Source of the DNA: an uncultured Ruminococcus sp.
Lineage (GTDB): Bacteria; Bacillota; Clostridia; Oscillospirales; Acutalibacteraceae
Length of the DNA: 64,000 bases
Assembly: GCA_904393835.1 (NCBI GenBank)
Contig: CAJFNC010000002.1
Span: 99,639-163,638, forward strand
Direction: 5' to 3'
The notes under the pieces were generated by a model that worked only from the letters and a program-made list of their open reading frames with translations, was not told where the DNA came from and did not search any database. A program made the translations under genes and the position numbers. Shown here piece by piece: positions 1 through 7,646 of the stretch; positions within the stretch are counted from its first letter, which is position 1; each line of letters begins with the position of its first letter.

Positions 1-219
1 TTCTTCCGCCCTTTTGCGCAAAATCATTCCCTCGTCGGTCAAAGTAACCTTTCGCGAGCCTTTTGTGCCTCGAATCAACAACTGTTTGCCGAGCTCTTCT
101 TCCATTGCCTTTAACTGGGTGGATAGGGCAGGCTGGGAAAGATGAAGTGACTTTGCGGCTGCCGAGATACTTTGTTCTCTTGCTACCGCCAAAAAATAAT
201 GCAGCACACGCAATTCCAT
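1..219 (-). CDS. LysR-family transcriptional regulator, N-terminal part (cut by window edge)
   Basis: The 73 visible residues form a LysR winged helix-turn-helix. They start MELRVLHYFLAVAREQS, then comes the recognition-helix region AAAKSLHLSQPALSTQLK, then the wing with LLIRGTKGSRKVTLTDEG. An AGGAGG Shine-Dalgarno lies about 8 nt before the ATG. The effector-binding half lies outside the window, so the ligand is unknown. LysR proteins are usually divergent from or next to the genes they control. The redox genes on the plus strand to the right are the natural candidates, but nothing in the sequence proves it. Confidence 0.9.
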   Translation of the reverse strand, partial: MELRVLHYFLAVAREQSISAAAKSLHLSQPALSTQLKAMEEELGKQLLIRGTKGSRKVTLTDEGMILRKRAEE

Positions 220-555
220 TTACGTCGCCTCCTTTGCTGTCAGTATAACATACAATTCCATAAAAATCAATTATGCAACAGCATTATTAATAAGTATTCT
301 CTATATAATAAAATATCAATTCAAAGCAGACAGCGCTGTAAATTCAGTTGGACATTATCCTTTTTACTTTGTTTGTATTGCATTAATAAAGATCAGACAC
401 CGCTGTAAGGAGTAGTTTTAGAATAACATTCCATAGATTTTAGTTATGTAAATCTATAATATATAAGTATTTGCTATTTGCCGATTAAGTAGTAAACTAT
501 AATTGTAAGCAAAGCAAACATCATTTAAGAATTATATAAGGGCGGCGAAAAAAGA
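220..555. other. Intergenic region between divergent genes
   Basis: This 336-bp AT-rich gap separates the LysR gene from the small plus-strand gene. A TATAAT box at 498-503 could serve the rightward genes, but no good -35 lies 16-18 bp upstream of it. A 40-bp stretch at 321-360 resembles the ends of a repeat found twice elsewhere in the window and is listed separately. No RNA gene or convincing open frame was seen. Confidence 0.5.
321..360 (+). repeat. Deletion derivative of the dispersed ~110-bp repeat
   Basis: This stretch starts TCAAAGCAGACAGCGC, continues AAATTCAG and ends GGACATTATCC. The same blocks mark the left part and the right end of the full-length copies at 31152-31266 and 54109-54218. 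The hairpin-forming middle is missing here. The match is short and interrupted, so chance similarity is not excluded. Confidence 0.4.
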
Positions 556-792
556 ATGAAAAAAGACTTGCCTGTTCAAGCAGTAATTCAAAATTTGAAA
601 GATGCCGGATGTGATACTAAGACAGTAGAACAGTTTATGAAATTGAGAGAAGAAGGCAATATAAAAGAACAGCTGGATTTGCTTTCCCGTCAAAGATGTA
701 AGCTTTTAGACAGAGTGCACAGAGAAGAAAAGCGTATTGACTGTCTTGACTATCTGGTCTATCAAATTCAGAAAAAGAAACCCGCAATTTAA
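556..792 (+). CDS. Small conserved-looking helical protein of unknown function
   Basis: This 78-residue charged protein has no signal peptide or membrane segment. Residues 1-35 look like a compact helical unit (NLKDAGCDTKTVEQFMKLRE). The rest looks like one long amphipathic helix rich in R, K, E and L (LLSRQRCKLLDRVHREEKR), reminiscent of the dimerisation coil of MerR-type regulators but without a DNA-binding domain. A purine-rich GGGCGGCGAAAAAAG precedes the ATG. It is followed after 28 nt by the DUF3737 gene, so the two are probably co-transcribed. I do not recognise a named family, and the role is unknown. Confidence 0.7.
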   Translation: MKKDLPVQAVIQNLKDAGCDTKTVEQFMKLREEGNIKEQLDLLSRQRCKLLDRVHREEKRIDCLDYLVYQIQKKKPAI

Positions 793-820
793 ATAATTTT
801 TAAGAAACGGAGGCTTAAGT

Positions 821-1696
821 ATGAAAACTATTCAAAATAAAACCTTTGATGAAGAACGTGCCCTTTACGGCAGCAAAGATATATTGGTAAGTGACTGCGC
901 CTTTGACGGTCCCGCCGACGGCGAAAGCGCATTTAAAGAATGTGAAAACGTGCAGATCGAGCACAGTTTTTTCAATCTGCGCTACCCGTTCTGGCATAAC
1001 CATGGGTTAAAAATTCATAACTCGGAAATGACTGAACTTTGCAGGGCTGCACTGTGGTATTCAGATAACATTGAAATTACCGACACCAAGCTTCACGGTA
1101 TTAAAGCTCTGCGTGAATGCAGCAAAGTAAATATGCGCGGCTGTGATATTGTTTCTCCGGAATTTGGTTGGTCGGTTAATGATATAAATATGGAGGATTG
1201 CGACGCAGAGAGCGAATATTTTATGATGCGTTCTGACAATCTGCATTTCAGCAATGTACGTATGAAAGGTAAATATTCATTCCAGTATATAGAGGATTCA
1301 GCCTTTGAAAACTGCGTGTTCGACACCAAGGACGCTTTTTGGCACGCCAAAAACACGGTAATTCGTAACAGCGTGGTAAAAGGCGAGTATTTAGCATGGT
1401 ATTGCGAAAACGTTACCTTTGAAAATTGTAAAATTATCGGTACCCAGCCGCTTTGCTACTGCAAGGGACTTAAAATTATTAACTGTGAGATGATTGACTG
1501 CGACCTTGCGTTTGAACGCTCCGAAGTGCAGGCAACCGTCACAACCCCGGTACTCAGTATAAAGAATCCCCTCTCGGGACGTATTGTTGTTCCGTCCGTG
1601 GGAGAGATTATACGCGATATTACCAATACCGATGGTGAAATTGTTGAGACGGAAAAATCGAAAAAACACAATTCCCAAACCTGTGTCTGCGCATAA
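821..1696 (+). CDS. DUF3737 family right-handed beta-helix protein
   Basis: This 291-residue protein is built from short repeated strands of the form 'NVxFENCxI' (AFENCVFDTKD, NVTFENCKIIGT, LKIINCEMIDCD). That is the pattern of a right-handed parallel beta-helix like the pectate-lyase fold, and it matches DUF3737 proteins in length and motif content. It has no signal peptide, so it should be cytoplasmic. The first seven residues MKTIQNK follow a GGAGG at good spacing. The family commonly sits near oxidoreductase genes in Firmicutes, as it does here. Its biochemical activity is not established. Confidence 0.88.
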   Translation: MKTIQNKTFDEERALYGSKDILVSDCAFDGPADGESAFKECENVQIEHSFFNLRYPFWHNHGLKIHNSEMTELCRAALWYSDNIEITDTKLHGIKALRECSKVNMRGCDIVSPEFGWSVNDINMEDCDAESEYFMMRSDNLHFSNVRMKGKYSFQYIEDSAFENCVFDTKDAFWHAKNTVIRNSVVKGEYLAWYCENVTFENCKIIGTQPLCYCKGLKIINCEMIDCDLAFERSEVQATVTTPVLSIKNPLSGRIVVPSVGEIIRDITNTDGEIVETEKSKKHNSQTCVCA

Positions 1697-1839
1697 GCCG
1701 CTCATTTTAAATGTACATTAACTATATGGATATATGACAGAAGTTTCGGAGTTATTTTGTGCCTGTTCGAGGCGATTGTTTTTGTCCGACTTGCATTGTA
1801 AATTATGACTGAAACAAAAAATTAAAGGCGGTAGGAACA

Positions 1840-2403
1840 ATGAAAACAAAATTATCGTTGATATTAAGCTGTATTTTGTGTATAATGATGTTAACGAGTT
1901 GCGGAAGCGAACAGCAAAATACTGAACAGACAGTAAATACTTACGCAAGCTCTAAGAGCGTGAGCTTGCAGACGCAGACTGCAGAAACCTTCCCCAATCA
2001 AACATCTGCCGCGCAGAATACGGAAAATACTGCAGACGGAAAGGAGAACGCAGCGATGAAAATGAATGTACAGATTGGAAACAGCACCTTTACGGCAAGT
2101 CCGGAAAATAACGCTGCGGCGGACGCTCTTGTAAAGATGATGGAGAGCGCACCGTTGACAATTAAAATGAATGATTACGGCGGCTTTGAAAAGGTAGGTT
2201 CCCTCGGAACAAGCCTTCCTGTATCCGACTGCCACACTACAACTCAGGCGGGCGACATTGTGCTGTATCAGGGAAATCAAATTGTTATTTTCTACGGCTC
2301 AAATTCTTGGAGCTATACCCGCCTCGGAAAAATTGATGACCTCAACGGCTGGGAAAAAGCGCTGGGCAGCGGTGATGTAACGGTGACATTTTCTTTGCAA
2401 TAA
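1840..2403 (+). CDS. Lipoprotein with cyclophilin-like domain
   Basis: The 187-residue product has an N-terminal lipoprotein signal: MKTKLSL, a hydrophobic stretch, then LTSC with Cys21 as the lipid anchor. A Thr/Ser/Gln/Asn-rich linker of about 45 residues follows. The C-terminal ~115 residues (from MNVQIGNSTFTASPENNAAA to VTVTFSLQ) match the cyclophilin-like beta-barrel family of small bacterial proteins, including the GDIVLYQGNQIVIFYG strand pair. This family keeps the fold but generally lacks the prolyl-isomerase catalytic residues, so enzymatic function is doubtful. It probably sits on the outer face of the membrane. Confidence 0.85.
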   Translation: MKTKLSLILSCILCIMMLTSCGSEQQNTEQTVNTYASSKSVSLQTQTAETFPNQTSAAQNTENTADGKENAAMKMNVQIGNSTFTASPENNAAADALVKMMESAPLTIKMNDYGGFEKVGSLGTSLPVSDCHTTTQAGDIVLYQGNQIVIFYGSNSWSYTRLGKIDDLNGWEKALGSGDVTVTFSLQ

Positions 2404-2491
2404 TAGTCATATAAAAATATTGCGTGCGCCGTTTGAGAATAATACGGCGTGCGTAAAAATATATAAATAAATTAAAAAGGAGTAATATGTT

Positions 2492-3664
2492 ATGCTTGGA
2501 AATTTTTCATATTGTAACCCGACAAAGCTTTATTTCGGGGATGAGTCGTTGAACTACTTAAACACGGAACTCCCCAAATACGGAAAGAATGTAGTGCTGA
2601 TCTACGGCGGCGGTTCTATCAAAAAGAACGGCATTTATCAGGACGTTGTTGAAATTTTGAAAAACAACGGCAAAAATGTTGCTGAAATTTCAGGCGTTAT
2701 GCCTAACCCTACTGTTCCGAAACTGTACGAAGGAATTGAAATTGCCCGCAAACACAACGCTGATTTTCTGCTTGCAGTAGGAGGCGGTTCGGTTTGTGAC
2801 TACGCCAAGGCTGTTTCCGTATCTGTTAACTGTAAGGATGATCCATGGGATAAATATTTTGTTCGCTTTGAAGAACCCGATTGCGAAACACTGCCTGTGG
2901 GCTGTGTGCTCACTATGGTAGGCACAGGTTCTGAGATGAACGCAGGCTCTGTTATCACCAACCCCGAAACAAAGCAAAAAATCGGTCATGTATTTGCTGA
3001 TGAAAAAATTATGCCTAAGTTCTCAATTTTGAATCCAAAATACACCCTGACGCTGCCTCACTATCAGATGGTTTCAGGTATCTATGATATTTTCAACCAT
3101 ATCTGTGAGCAGTATTTCTCCGGTGAAGACGACAATACAAGCGATTATATCAGCGAGGGACTTATGCGTTCTTTGCTCCGCTCCAGCCGAATTGCCAACA
3201 AAAATATGCAGGATTATGAGGCGCGCAGCAATATTATGTGGACAGCCACATGGGCACTCAATACCCTTGTTGCAAAGGGCAAGTCAACCGACTGGATGGT
3301 ACATATGCTCGGCCAGGCTGTGGGCGCATATACGAATGCAACTCACGGTATGACGCTTGCGGCTGTTTCTCTGCCATACTATCGCCATATTATGCCGTAC
3401 GGTCTGCAAAAATTCAAGAGATTTGCCGTTAATGTGTGGGGTGTAAATCCCGACGGAAAAACCGACGAGCAAGTGGCTCTGGAGGGTCTTAAAGCTATGG
3501 AAGACTGGATGAATGAGCTCGGCTTGGTAATGAACATCTCAGACCTTGGCGCAACAGAGGATATGATTGAGGGCATTGCCGATTCAACTCTCATTATGGA
3601 CAGCGGATATAAAGTTTTATCACGCGATGAGGTTGTAGAGGTTTTGAAAGCAAGTTTGAAATAA
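2492..3664 (+). CDS. Iron-containing alcohol dehydrogenase (YqhD/BdhA type)
   Basis: This 390-residue group III alcohol dehydrogenase probably reduces aldehydes such as butyraldehyde with NAD(P)H. The dinucleotide-binding GGGS is at 97-100 and the TGSEMN motif at about 145-150. Likely metal ligands are Asp199 and His203 (GIYDIFNH), His271 and His285 (NATHGMTLA). The full family length is present. An AGGAG precedes the start. It is followed by a strong palindromic terminator, so it ends its transcription unit. With the two aldo/keto reductases downstream it makes a carbonyl-reduction island. Confidence 0.95.
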   Translation: MLGNFSYCNPTKLYFGDESLNYLNTELPKYGKNVVLIYGGGSIKKNGIYQDVVEILKNNGKNVAEISGVMPNPTVPKLYEGIEIARKHNADFLLAVGGGSVCDYAKAVSVSVNCKDDPWDKYFVRFEEPDCETLPVGCVLTMVGTGSEMNAGSVITNPETKQKIGHVFADEKIMPKFSILNPKYTLTLPHYQMVSGIYDIFNHICEQYFSGEDDNTSDYISEGLMRSLLRSSRIANKNMQDYEARSNIMWTATWALNTLVAKGKSTDWMVHMLGQAVGAYTNATHGMTLAAVSLPYYRHIMPYGLQKFKRFAVNVWGVNPDGKTDEQVALEGLKAMEDWMNELGLVMNISDLGATEDMIEGIADSTLIMDSGYKVLSRDEVVEVLKASLK

Positions 3665-3690
3665 ATCACCTATAGTTTCTGAAATATTTC

Positions 3691-3720
3691 AGCGGGAGTC
3701 ATATGACTCCCGCTGATTTT
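3691..3720. terminator. Bidirectional terminator (24-bp perfect palindrome)
   Basis: AGCGGGAGTCAT and its exact complement form a 24-bp palindrome at 3691-3714, followed on the plus strand by GATTTTTT. It ends the alcohol dehydrogenase unit. The palindrome also contains the last codons and stop of the minus-strand LysR remnant. Confidence 0.85.
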
Positions 3721-4253
3721 TTCAAAGCTTTGAGTTGATTTTGTTTTTTATTTACATTTTCCTTAATTATCTCAATAAAATCCCTGACCTCATTTGCAGG
3801 TTTTTTGGAGTACAGGATTCCGTAAGGAATTTTATAATCGAATTTAACGGGAATAGTAATTAACGACGGGTGAATATCAGCCCATGCGTCCAGCGTCAGC
3901 AAAAGAGTTCCCGTTTGTTCGCAGGTATTGAATGTGTCCATATCGTAATAGTAACTTGCTTCTTCAACTATAATTTGAGGATGCGCCATTTTAAGCATAT
4001 CGTGAAAATGGTCGAGCAGCTCGGTGTCTCCGCTTTTTACCATCATAAGATGTTCACCGTGCAGATCTTGTAAAGTCAATTGTCAGTTCGATTCCATGAT
4101 TGTTACGTTTCAGCAGTCTTACGCCCAAGCGGCTTTCAAGTGTATTCATATGTTTCATAACCGAAGCAGGTGTGACAAAAAGCAGTTTTGCGGCTTTGGA
4201 AAAGCTGCCGCAATCTACAACCTGTAAAAAATCCGTAACTGTTGATTTAGCAA
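3699..4253 (-). pseudogene. Decayed LysR-family regulator: frameshift plus internal deletion
   Basis: Read on the minus strand, a TTG at 4253 follows GGAGG and encodes LLNQQLR. The frame then shifts by one base into DFLQVVDCGSFSKAAKLLF, a clear LysR helix-turn-helix running to RLGVRLLKRNNHGIELT. Within a few codons this frame stops, and the +1 frame continues as LQDLHGEHLMMVKSG to KSAGVI, which is the C-terminal part of a LysR effector domain. The DNA-binding domain is joined almost directly to the last third of the protein, so roughly 100 residues of linker and first effector lobe are missing. It lies divergent from the aldo/keto reductase pair and was probably once their regulator. Confidence 0.82.
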
Positions 4254-4421
4254 AACTATTCCTCCGTTAGCTTTTACTTTTAGTAAATACATTGTAGCAT
4301 TTTTGGTTATTCCGTGTCAAGGTAAATGCTGATATAATAAAGATAACAGATACGGAGCCTTAAAGGTTCTGTTAATGACAGTCATTGTTTTACAAATGAA
4401 AAATTAAAGGAGGCAACAGCT

Positions 4422-5273
4422 ATGCAAAAAATTCAATTGAATAACGGGGTGCAAATACCTGCCGAGGGTATCGGCGTATATCAGATTGAAGATAGTGAAA
4501 CTTGTGAACAGGTCGTTTTGGATGCTTTGAAAACCGGGTATCGTATGATTGATACCGCCGCAGCCTATAACAATGAAGAGGCAGTAGGTAAAGCAATTCG
4601 CAAAAGCGGAGTTCCTCGTGAGAAAATCTTTGTAACAACTAAAGTTTGGGTGCAGGACTTTGGATATGAAAATACTAAAAAGGCAGTTTTGTCCTCGCTT
4701 AAAAAGTTAGATCTGGACTATTTGGATATGGTGCTGCTTCACCAGCAAATGTCCGACTACTACGGTTCCTGGCGTGCGTTGCAGGAGTTGTGCAGGGAGG
4801 GAAAAGTCAGGACTATCGGCGTTTCCAATTTCTACCCCGACAGACTTGTTGATTTGTTCGTAAATGCAGAAATTCCGCCCGCTGTAAATCAGATTGAGTG
4901 TCATCCTTTTTATCAAAGGGACTATGATTTAAAAGTTATGAAGGATTTGGGTGTAGCTCCCATGGCTTGGGCACCTTTGGCAGAGGGCGGTCATAATATC
5001 TGGCAAGACCCGACATTGCGCGCAATAGGGAAGAAGTACGGCAAAACAAACGCACAGGCAGCGCTGAGGTTCAACGTACAGAGAGGTGTTATCATCATTC
5101 CTAAAACCGTTCATAAAGACCGAATGGAGGAAAATTTCAATATTTGGGATTTTTCACTCAGTGATGATGATATGGCGGCTATTCAAAAGCTGGATACCGG
5201 ACGCACGGAAATTATCGACCACTTAAATGTGGATGTTGTAAAATTTTTAAATCAACATAAAATTCATAATTGA
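4422..5273 (+). CDS. Aldo/keto reductase
   Basis: A 283-residue AKR of the (beta/alpha)8-barrel type that reduces aldehydes or ketones with NADPH. The catalytic tetrad is visible: Asp in GYRMIDTAAAY, Tyr in the same segment, Lys in VTTKVWV, and His in LLHQQM. The family signature GKVRTIGVSNF and the C-terminal cofactor motif IIIPKTVHKDRMEEN are present. An AAAGGAGG lies upstream. It is followed by a closely related paralogue after 14 nt, so the two form an operon that probably arose by tandem duplication. Confidence 0.95.
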   Translation: MQKIQLNNGVQIPAEGIGVYQIEDSETCEQVVLDALKTGYRMIDTAAAYNNEEAVGKAIRKSGVPREKIFVTTKVWVQDFGYENTKKAVLSSLKKLDLDYLDMVLLHQQMSDYYGSWRALQELCREGKVRTIGVSNFYPDRLVDLFVNAEIPPAVNQIECHPFYQRDYDLKVMKDLGVAPMAWAPLAEGGHNIWQDPTLRAIGKKYGKTNAQAALRFNVQRGVIIIPKTVHKDRMEENFNIWDFSLSDDDMAAIQKLDTGRTEIIDHLNVDVVKFLNQHKIHN

Positions 5274-5287
5274 CGGAGGTATTGACA

Positions 5288-6133
5288 ATGGAATATACAA
5301 CTTTGAAAAACGGTGTAAAAATCCCGATGTTGGGTTACGGAGTGTTTCAGATTCCGGTTGAGGATACTGCCCGTTGCGTTTTGGACGCGCTTGCAGTCGG
5401 ATACCGCAGCATAGATACGGCGCAGGGATATTTTAACGAGGAAGGCGTAGGCGATGCCATAAGCACCTGCGGTATTCCCAGAGATCAGCTGTTTTTGACA
5501 ACAAAAATCTGGATAAGCAACGGCGGTTATGAGAAAGCAAAGGCGTCTATTGACGAATCATTGAAAAAGCTGAAAACCGATTACATTGACTTAATGCTTA
5601 TCCACCAGCCGTTTAATGACTATTACGGTTCTTATCGTGCAATGGAAGAAGCGTACAAGGCAGGAAAAATTCGCGCTATCGGCGTTTCAAACTTTATGCC
5701 CGACCGTTTTATTGATATTGCAAACTTTGTGGAAATTCCTCCAATGGTTAATCAGCTGGAGGTTCATTTGTTCCAACAGCAGAAAGCAGCTCGTCCTATT
5801 TTGAAAAAGTACGGTACTCAGCTTATGGCATGGTCGCCTTTGGCACAGGGCAAGAACAACCTGTTTGCAGACCCGACGCTTAAGGAAATCGGTGAGAAGT
5901 ACGGCAAAACCGCCGCACAGATAAATCTGCGTTTTCTTATTCAATCGGGTGTGGTTGTGATTCCGAAATCCACCCATAAAGAACGTATGGAGGAAAACTT
6001 TAATTTGTTTGATTTCAGTTTGACCGAAGATGAGATGAAAAGGCTTGAGGAAATGGATCTCGGACACAGCCTGTTTATCGACCATTACGCACCCGAGGTT
6101 GCCGATATGTTCGTCAGCGCGGGCAAGGTGTAA
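5288..6133 (+). CDS. Aldo/keto reductase (second tandem copy)
   Basis: A 281-residue AKR. The ATG at 5288 is chosen because GGAGGT lies 7 nt upstream; an in-frame TTG at 5270 would overlap the previous stop. It has the catalytic Asp and Tyr (YRSIDTAQGY), Lys (LTTKIWI), His (LIHQPF) and the cofactor motif VVIPKSTHKERMEEN. It resembles the upstream gene along its whole length, and the two probably have overlapping but not identical substrates. A strong terminator follows at 6200. Confidence 0.95.
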   Translation: MEYTTLKNGVKIPMLGYGVFQIPVEDTARCVLDALAVGYRSIDTAQGYFNEEGVGDAISTCGIPRDQLFLTTKIWISNGGYEKAKASIDESLKKLKTDYIDLMLIHQPFNDYYGSYRAMEEAYKAGKIRAIGVSNFMPDRFIDIANFVEIPPMVNQLEVHLFQQQKAARPILKKYGTQLMAWSPLAQGKNNLFADPTLKEIGEKYGKTAAQINLRFLIQSGVVVIPKSTHKERMEENFNLFDFSLTEDEMKRLEEMDLGHSLFIDHYAPEVADMFVSAGKV

Positions 6134-6199
6134 TAGAAAATTCTGAAATGATTTATGCGGATTAAGACATAAGTTAAAATTTTATATATGTATATTAAT

Positions 6200-6245
6200 G
6201 AACAGTTCCTTTAAAGCAGTGTTTATCGGGACTGTTCTTTTTTCG
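6200..6245 (+). terminator. Rho-independent terminator after the aldo/keto reductases
   Basis: The arms GAACAGTtCC and GGgACTGTTC enclose a loop of about 20 nt and are followed by a run of T. It closes the tandem reductase operon. Confidence 0.85.
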
Positions 6246-6253
6246 TCCCAAAC

Positions 6254-6289
6254 GAAAAAAACCACCCTAAACTCTGTGTTTAAGGCGGT
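6254..6289 (-). terminator. Rho-independent terminator for the minus-strand Cys-rich gene
   Basis: On the minus strand ACCGCCTTAAAC pairs imperfectly with GTTTAGGGTGGT and is followed by seven T. It lies about 70 bp beyond the stop of the small membrane protein gene. Confidence 0.75.
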
Positions 6290-6356
6290 ATTATAATTTG
6301 TAATATGTGAGCATAAAAGATATTATCGCATAGCTTTATTATAAAAAATGTGTTTG

Positions 6357-6518
6357 TTATTTTTTGTTTTTACAGCAGTTTTTTTGATTGCACGCCGAGC
6401 AGCCGTTGCACCCGCTGCAACTGCCTTTGTTTTTAACAATGTGTATAATGCTCAAAACAACAAGCAGGATTATCAAAGCGAGAATAACTATATCTATCGG
6501 TGAAAATGAAAAAGACAT
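6357..6518 (-). CDS. FeoB-associated Cys-rich membrane protein type (53 aa)
   Basis: One transmembrane helix (about residues 8-28) is followed by a short basic link and a tail with seven cysteines (KGSCSGCNGCSACNQKNCC). This is the layout of the FeoB-associated Cys-rich membrane protein family, thought to help ferrous iron transport, although no feoA or feoB is in the window. The start is the ATG at 6518 with AGGAG just upstream; an in-frame extension further up has no ribosome binding site. The Cys-rich tail may bind metal; this is inference. Confidence 0.8.
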   Translation of the reverse strand: MSFSFSPIDIVILALIILLVVLSIIHIVKNKGSCSGCNGCSACNQKNCCKNKK

Positions 6519-6621
6519 ATAATCACTCCTTGTCAAAATTGAATCTGTATGATATATTGATGTTAGCATATGTCGGCGGCAAAGTCAACATATGAGAAAG
6601 TGACGAAAAACGGTGAATAAT

Positions 6622-7401
6622 ATGAAAGACATTATAATTTTAACTTTAAGAACGGCAGTCGGCGTTTGTGCGGCGGGGCTGCTTTTGATTTTTTTAATAA
6701 ATATACTCAGCTCAATTACCAACGTGGGCAGCATTGCGGGCGCGATTGCCTGCTTTTGGATTTTGTGTATGACAATAGCTCCCGTGCATGAATGGCTTGT
6801 ACAGCTTTTTTCGCACACCGTGGCGACTCGGTTCATTTACCGATTTGTATGCGTGTGTATGGCGGTATTTATTGCGTACGGTGCTGCGGTAACTGCGGCA
6901 ATGGCAGTTTGCGCGTCGGTAAAACCAAAGGAAAATGCAACAGTTATTGTGCTCGGCGCTCAGGTAAAGAACGGCGGTCCGTCAACAATGCTCAGGGGTC
7001 GTATTCTCGCAGCGGAAACATATTTAAAACAGCACCCGGACGCTAAGGCGGTTTTGTCGGGCGGAAAAGGTGAAGATGAAGCGATAAGCGAGGCTTTATG
7101 TATGTACAACGAGCTTGTAAAGAGCGGAATTGACGGCGACAGGCTGTATCTTGAGGATAAGTCCACAAACACGACTGAAAATTTCAAATTTTCGCAAGAG
7201 GTAATCGAGAAAAACGGACTGAATAAAGACCTCGTCGTTGTGACCGACGGTTTTCACCAGCTGAGAGCGAGAATAATAATTCATCAGCTCGGCATAAAAG
7301 AAAGCGTCGGCACGTGCAATGCCGACACTTCGTTTTTGTATCTTCCTACTTTTGTTGTTCGTGAGTGGTTTGCTCTTCCGTTTCAGGTGTTATTTCGGTA
7401 G
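6622..7401 (+). CDS. SanA/ElyC/YdcF-type DUF218 membrane protein
   Basis: About 259 residues. Three or four hydrophobic segments occupy residues 1-100, followed by a soluble DUF218 domain from ATVIVLGAQVKNGGPSTML. The family motifs are visible: GGxxxxMLRGR, VLSGGKGEDE, the STNTTEN segment and VTDGFHQLRA. Relatives act in envelope integrity and peptidoglycan-precursor or vancomycin tolerance, by an undefined biochemistry. The ATG at 6622 is preferred, with GGTGA upstream; a GTG nine bases earlier is possible. Its last 56 bp overlap the convergent small gene at 7346-7576. Confidence 0.88.
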   Translation: MKDIIILTLRTAVGVCAAGLLLIFLINILSSITNVGSIAGAIACFWILCMTIAPVHEWLVQLFSHTVATRFIYRFVCVCMAVFIAYGAAVTAAMAVCASVKPKENATVIVLGAQVKNGGPSTMLRGRILAAETYLKQHPDAKAVLSGGKGEDEAISEALCMYNELVKSGIDGDRLYLEDKSTNTTENFKFSQEVIEKNGLNKDLVVVTDGFHQLRARIIIHQLGIKESVGTCNADTSFLYLPTFVVREWFALPFQVLFR

Positions 7402-7576
7402 TGATAACTTCTGAAATAGAATTGAGCGAATCAATATGCATTCCGCTGCGGCGGTTTGCCTCACGGGGGAAAATTTCGTTGTCGAGCGTGTCAATAATCG
7501 GCGACATTGTGTCTCCGTTGTTTCTCGACGGAAATTCAATCGGAAACTGATTTTTTCTGTTTTTGCTTTTACTCAT
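7346..7576 (-). CDS. Small hypothetical protein, convergent overlap with the SanA-like gene
   Basis: A 76-residue hydrophilic protein (MSKSKNRKNQFPIEFPSRNN...) with many Glu and Thr at the C terminus and no membrane segment. AAAGGCGG lies about 10 nt before the ATG, which supports translation. The 3' end overlaps the convergent SanA-like gene by 56 bp. The ribosome binding site sits in the arm of an inverted repeat (AACCACC / GGCGGTT). I do not recognise the family; it could be a chance frame, but start context and length favour a real gene. Confidence 0.5.
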   Translation of the reverse strand: MSKSKNRKNQFPIEFPSRNNGDTMSPIIDTLDNEIFPREANRRSGMHIDSLNSISEVITTEITPETEEQTTHEQQK

Positions 7577-7646
7577 AAATATAACCGCCTTTCAATTTTG
7601 ATTGGTGGTTATATTTTTTGCAGTTTTTTATTTTATATGCGCTTGT

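Noticed and set aside
2404..2491. Hairpin GCGCCGT/ACGGCGT after the lipoprotein gene as a terminator
   Set aside because: The stem is short, has a wobble pair and lacks a T-run; readthrough into the alcohol dehydrogenase gene is equally possible.
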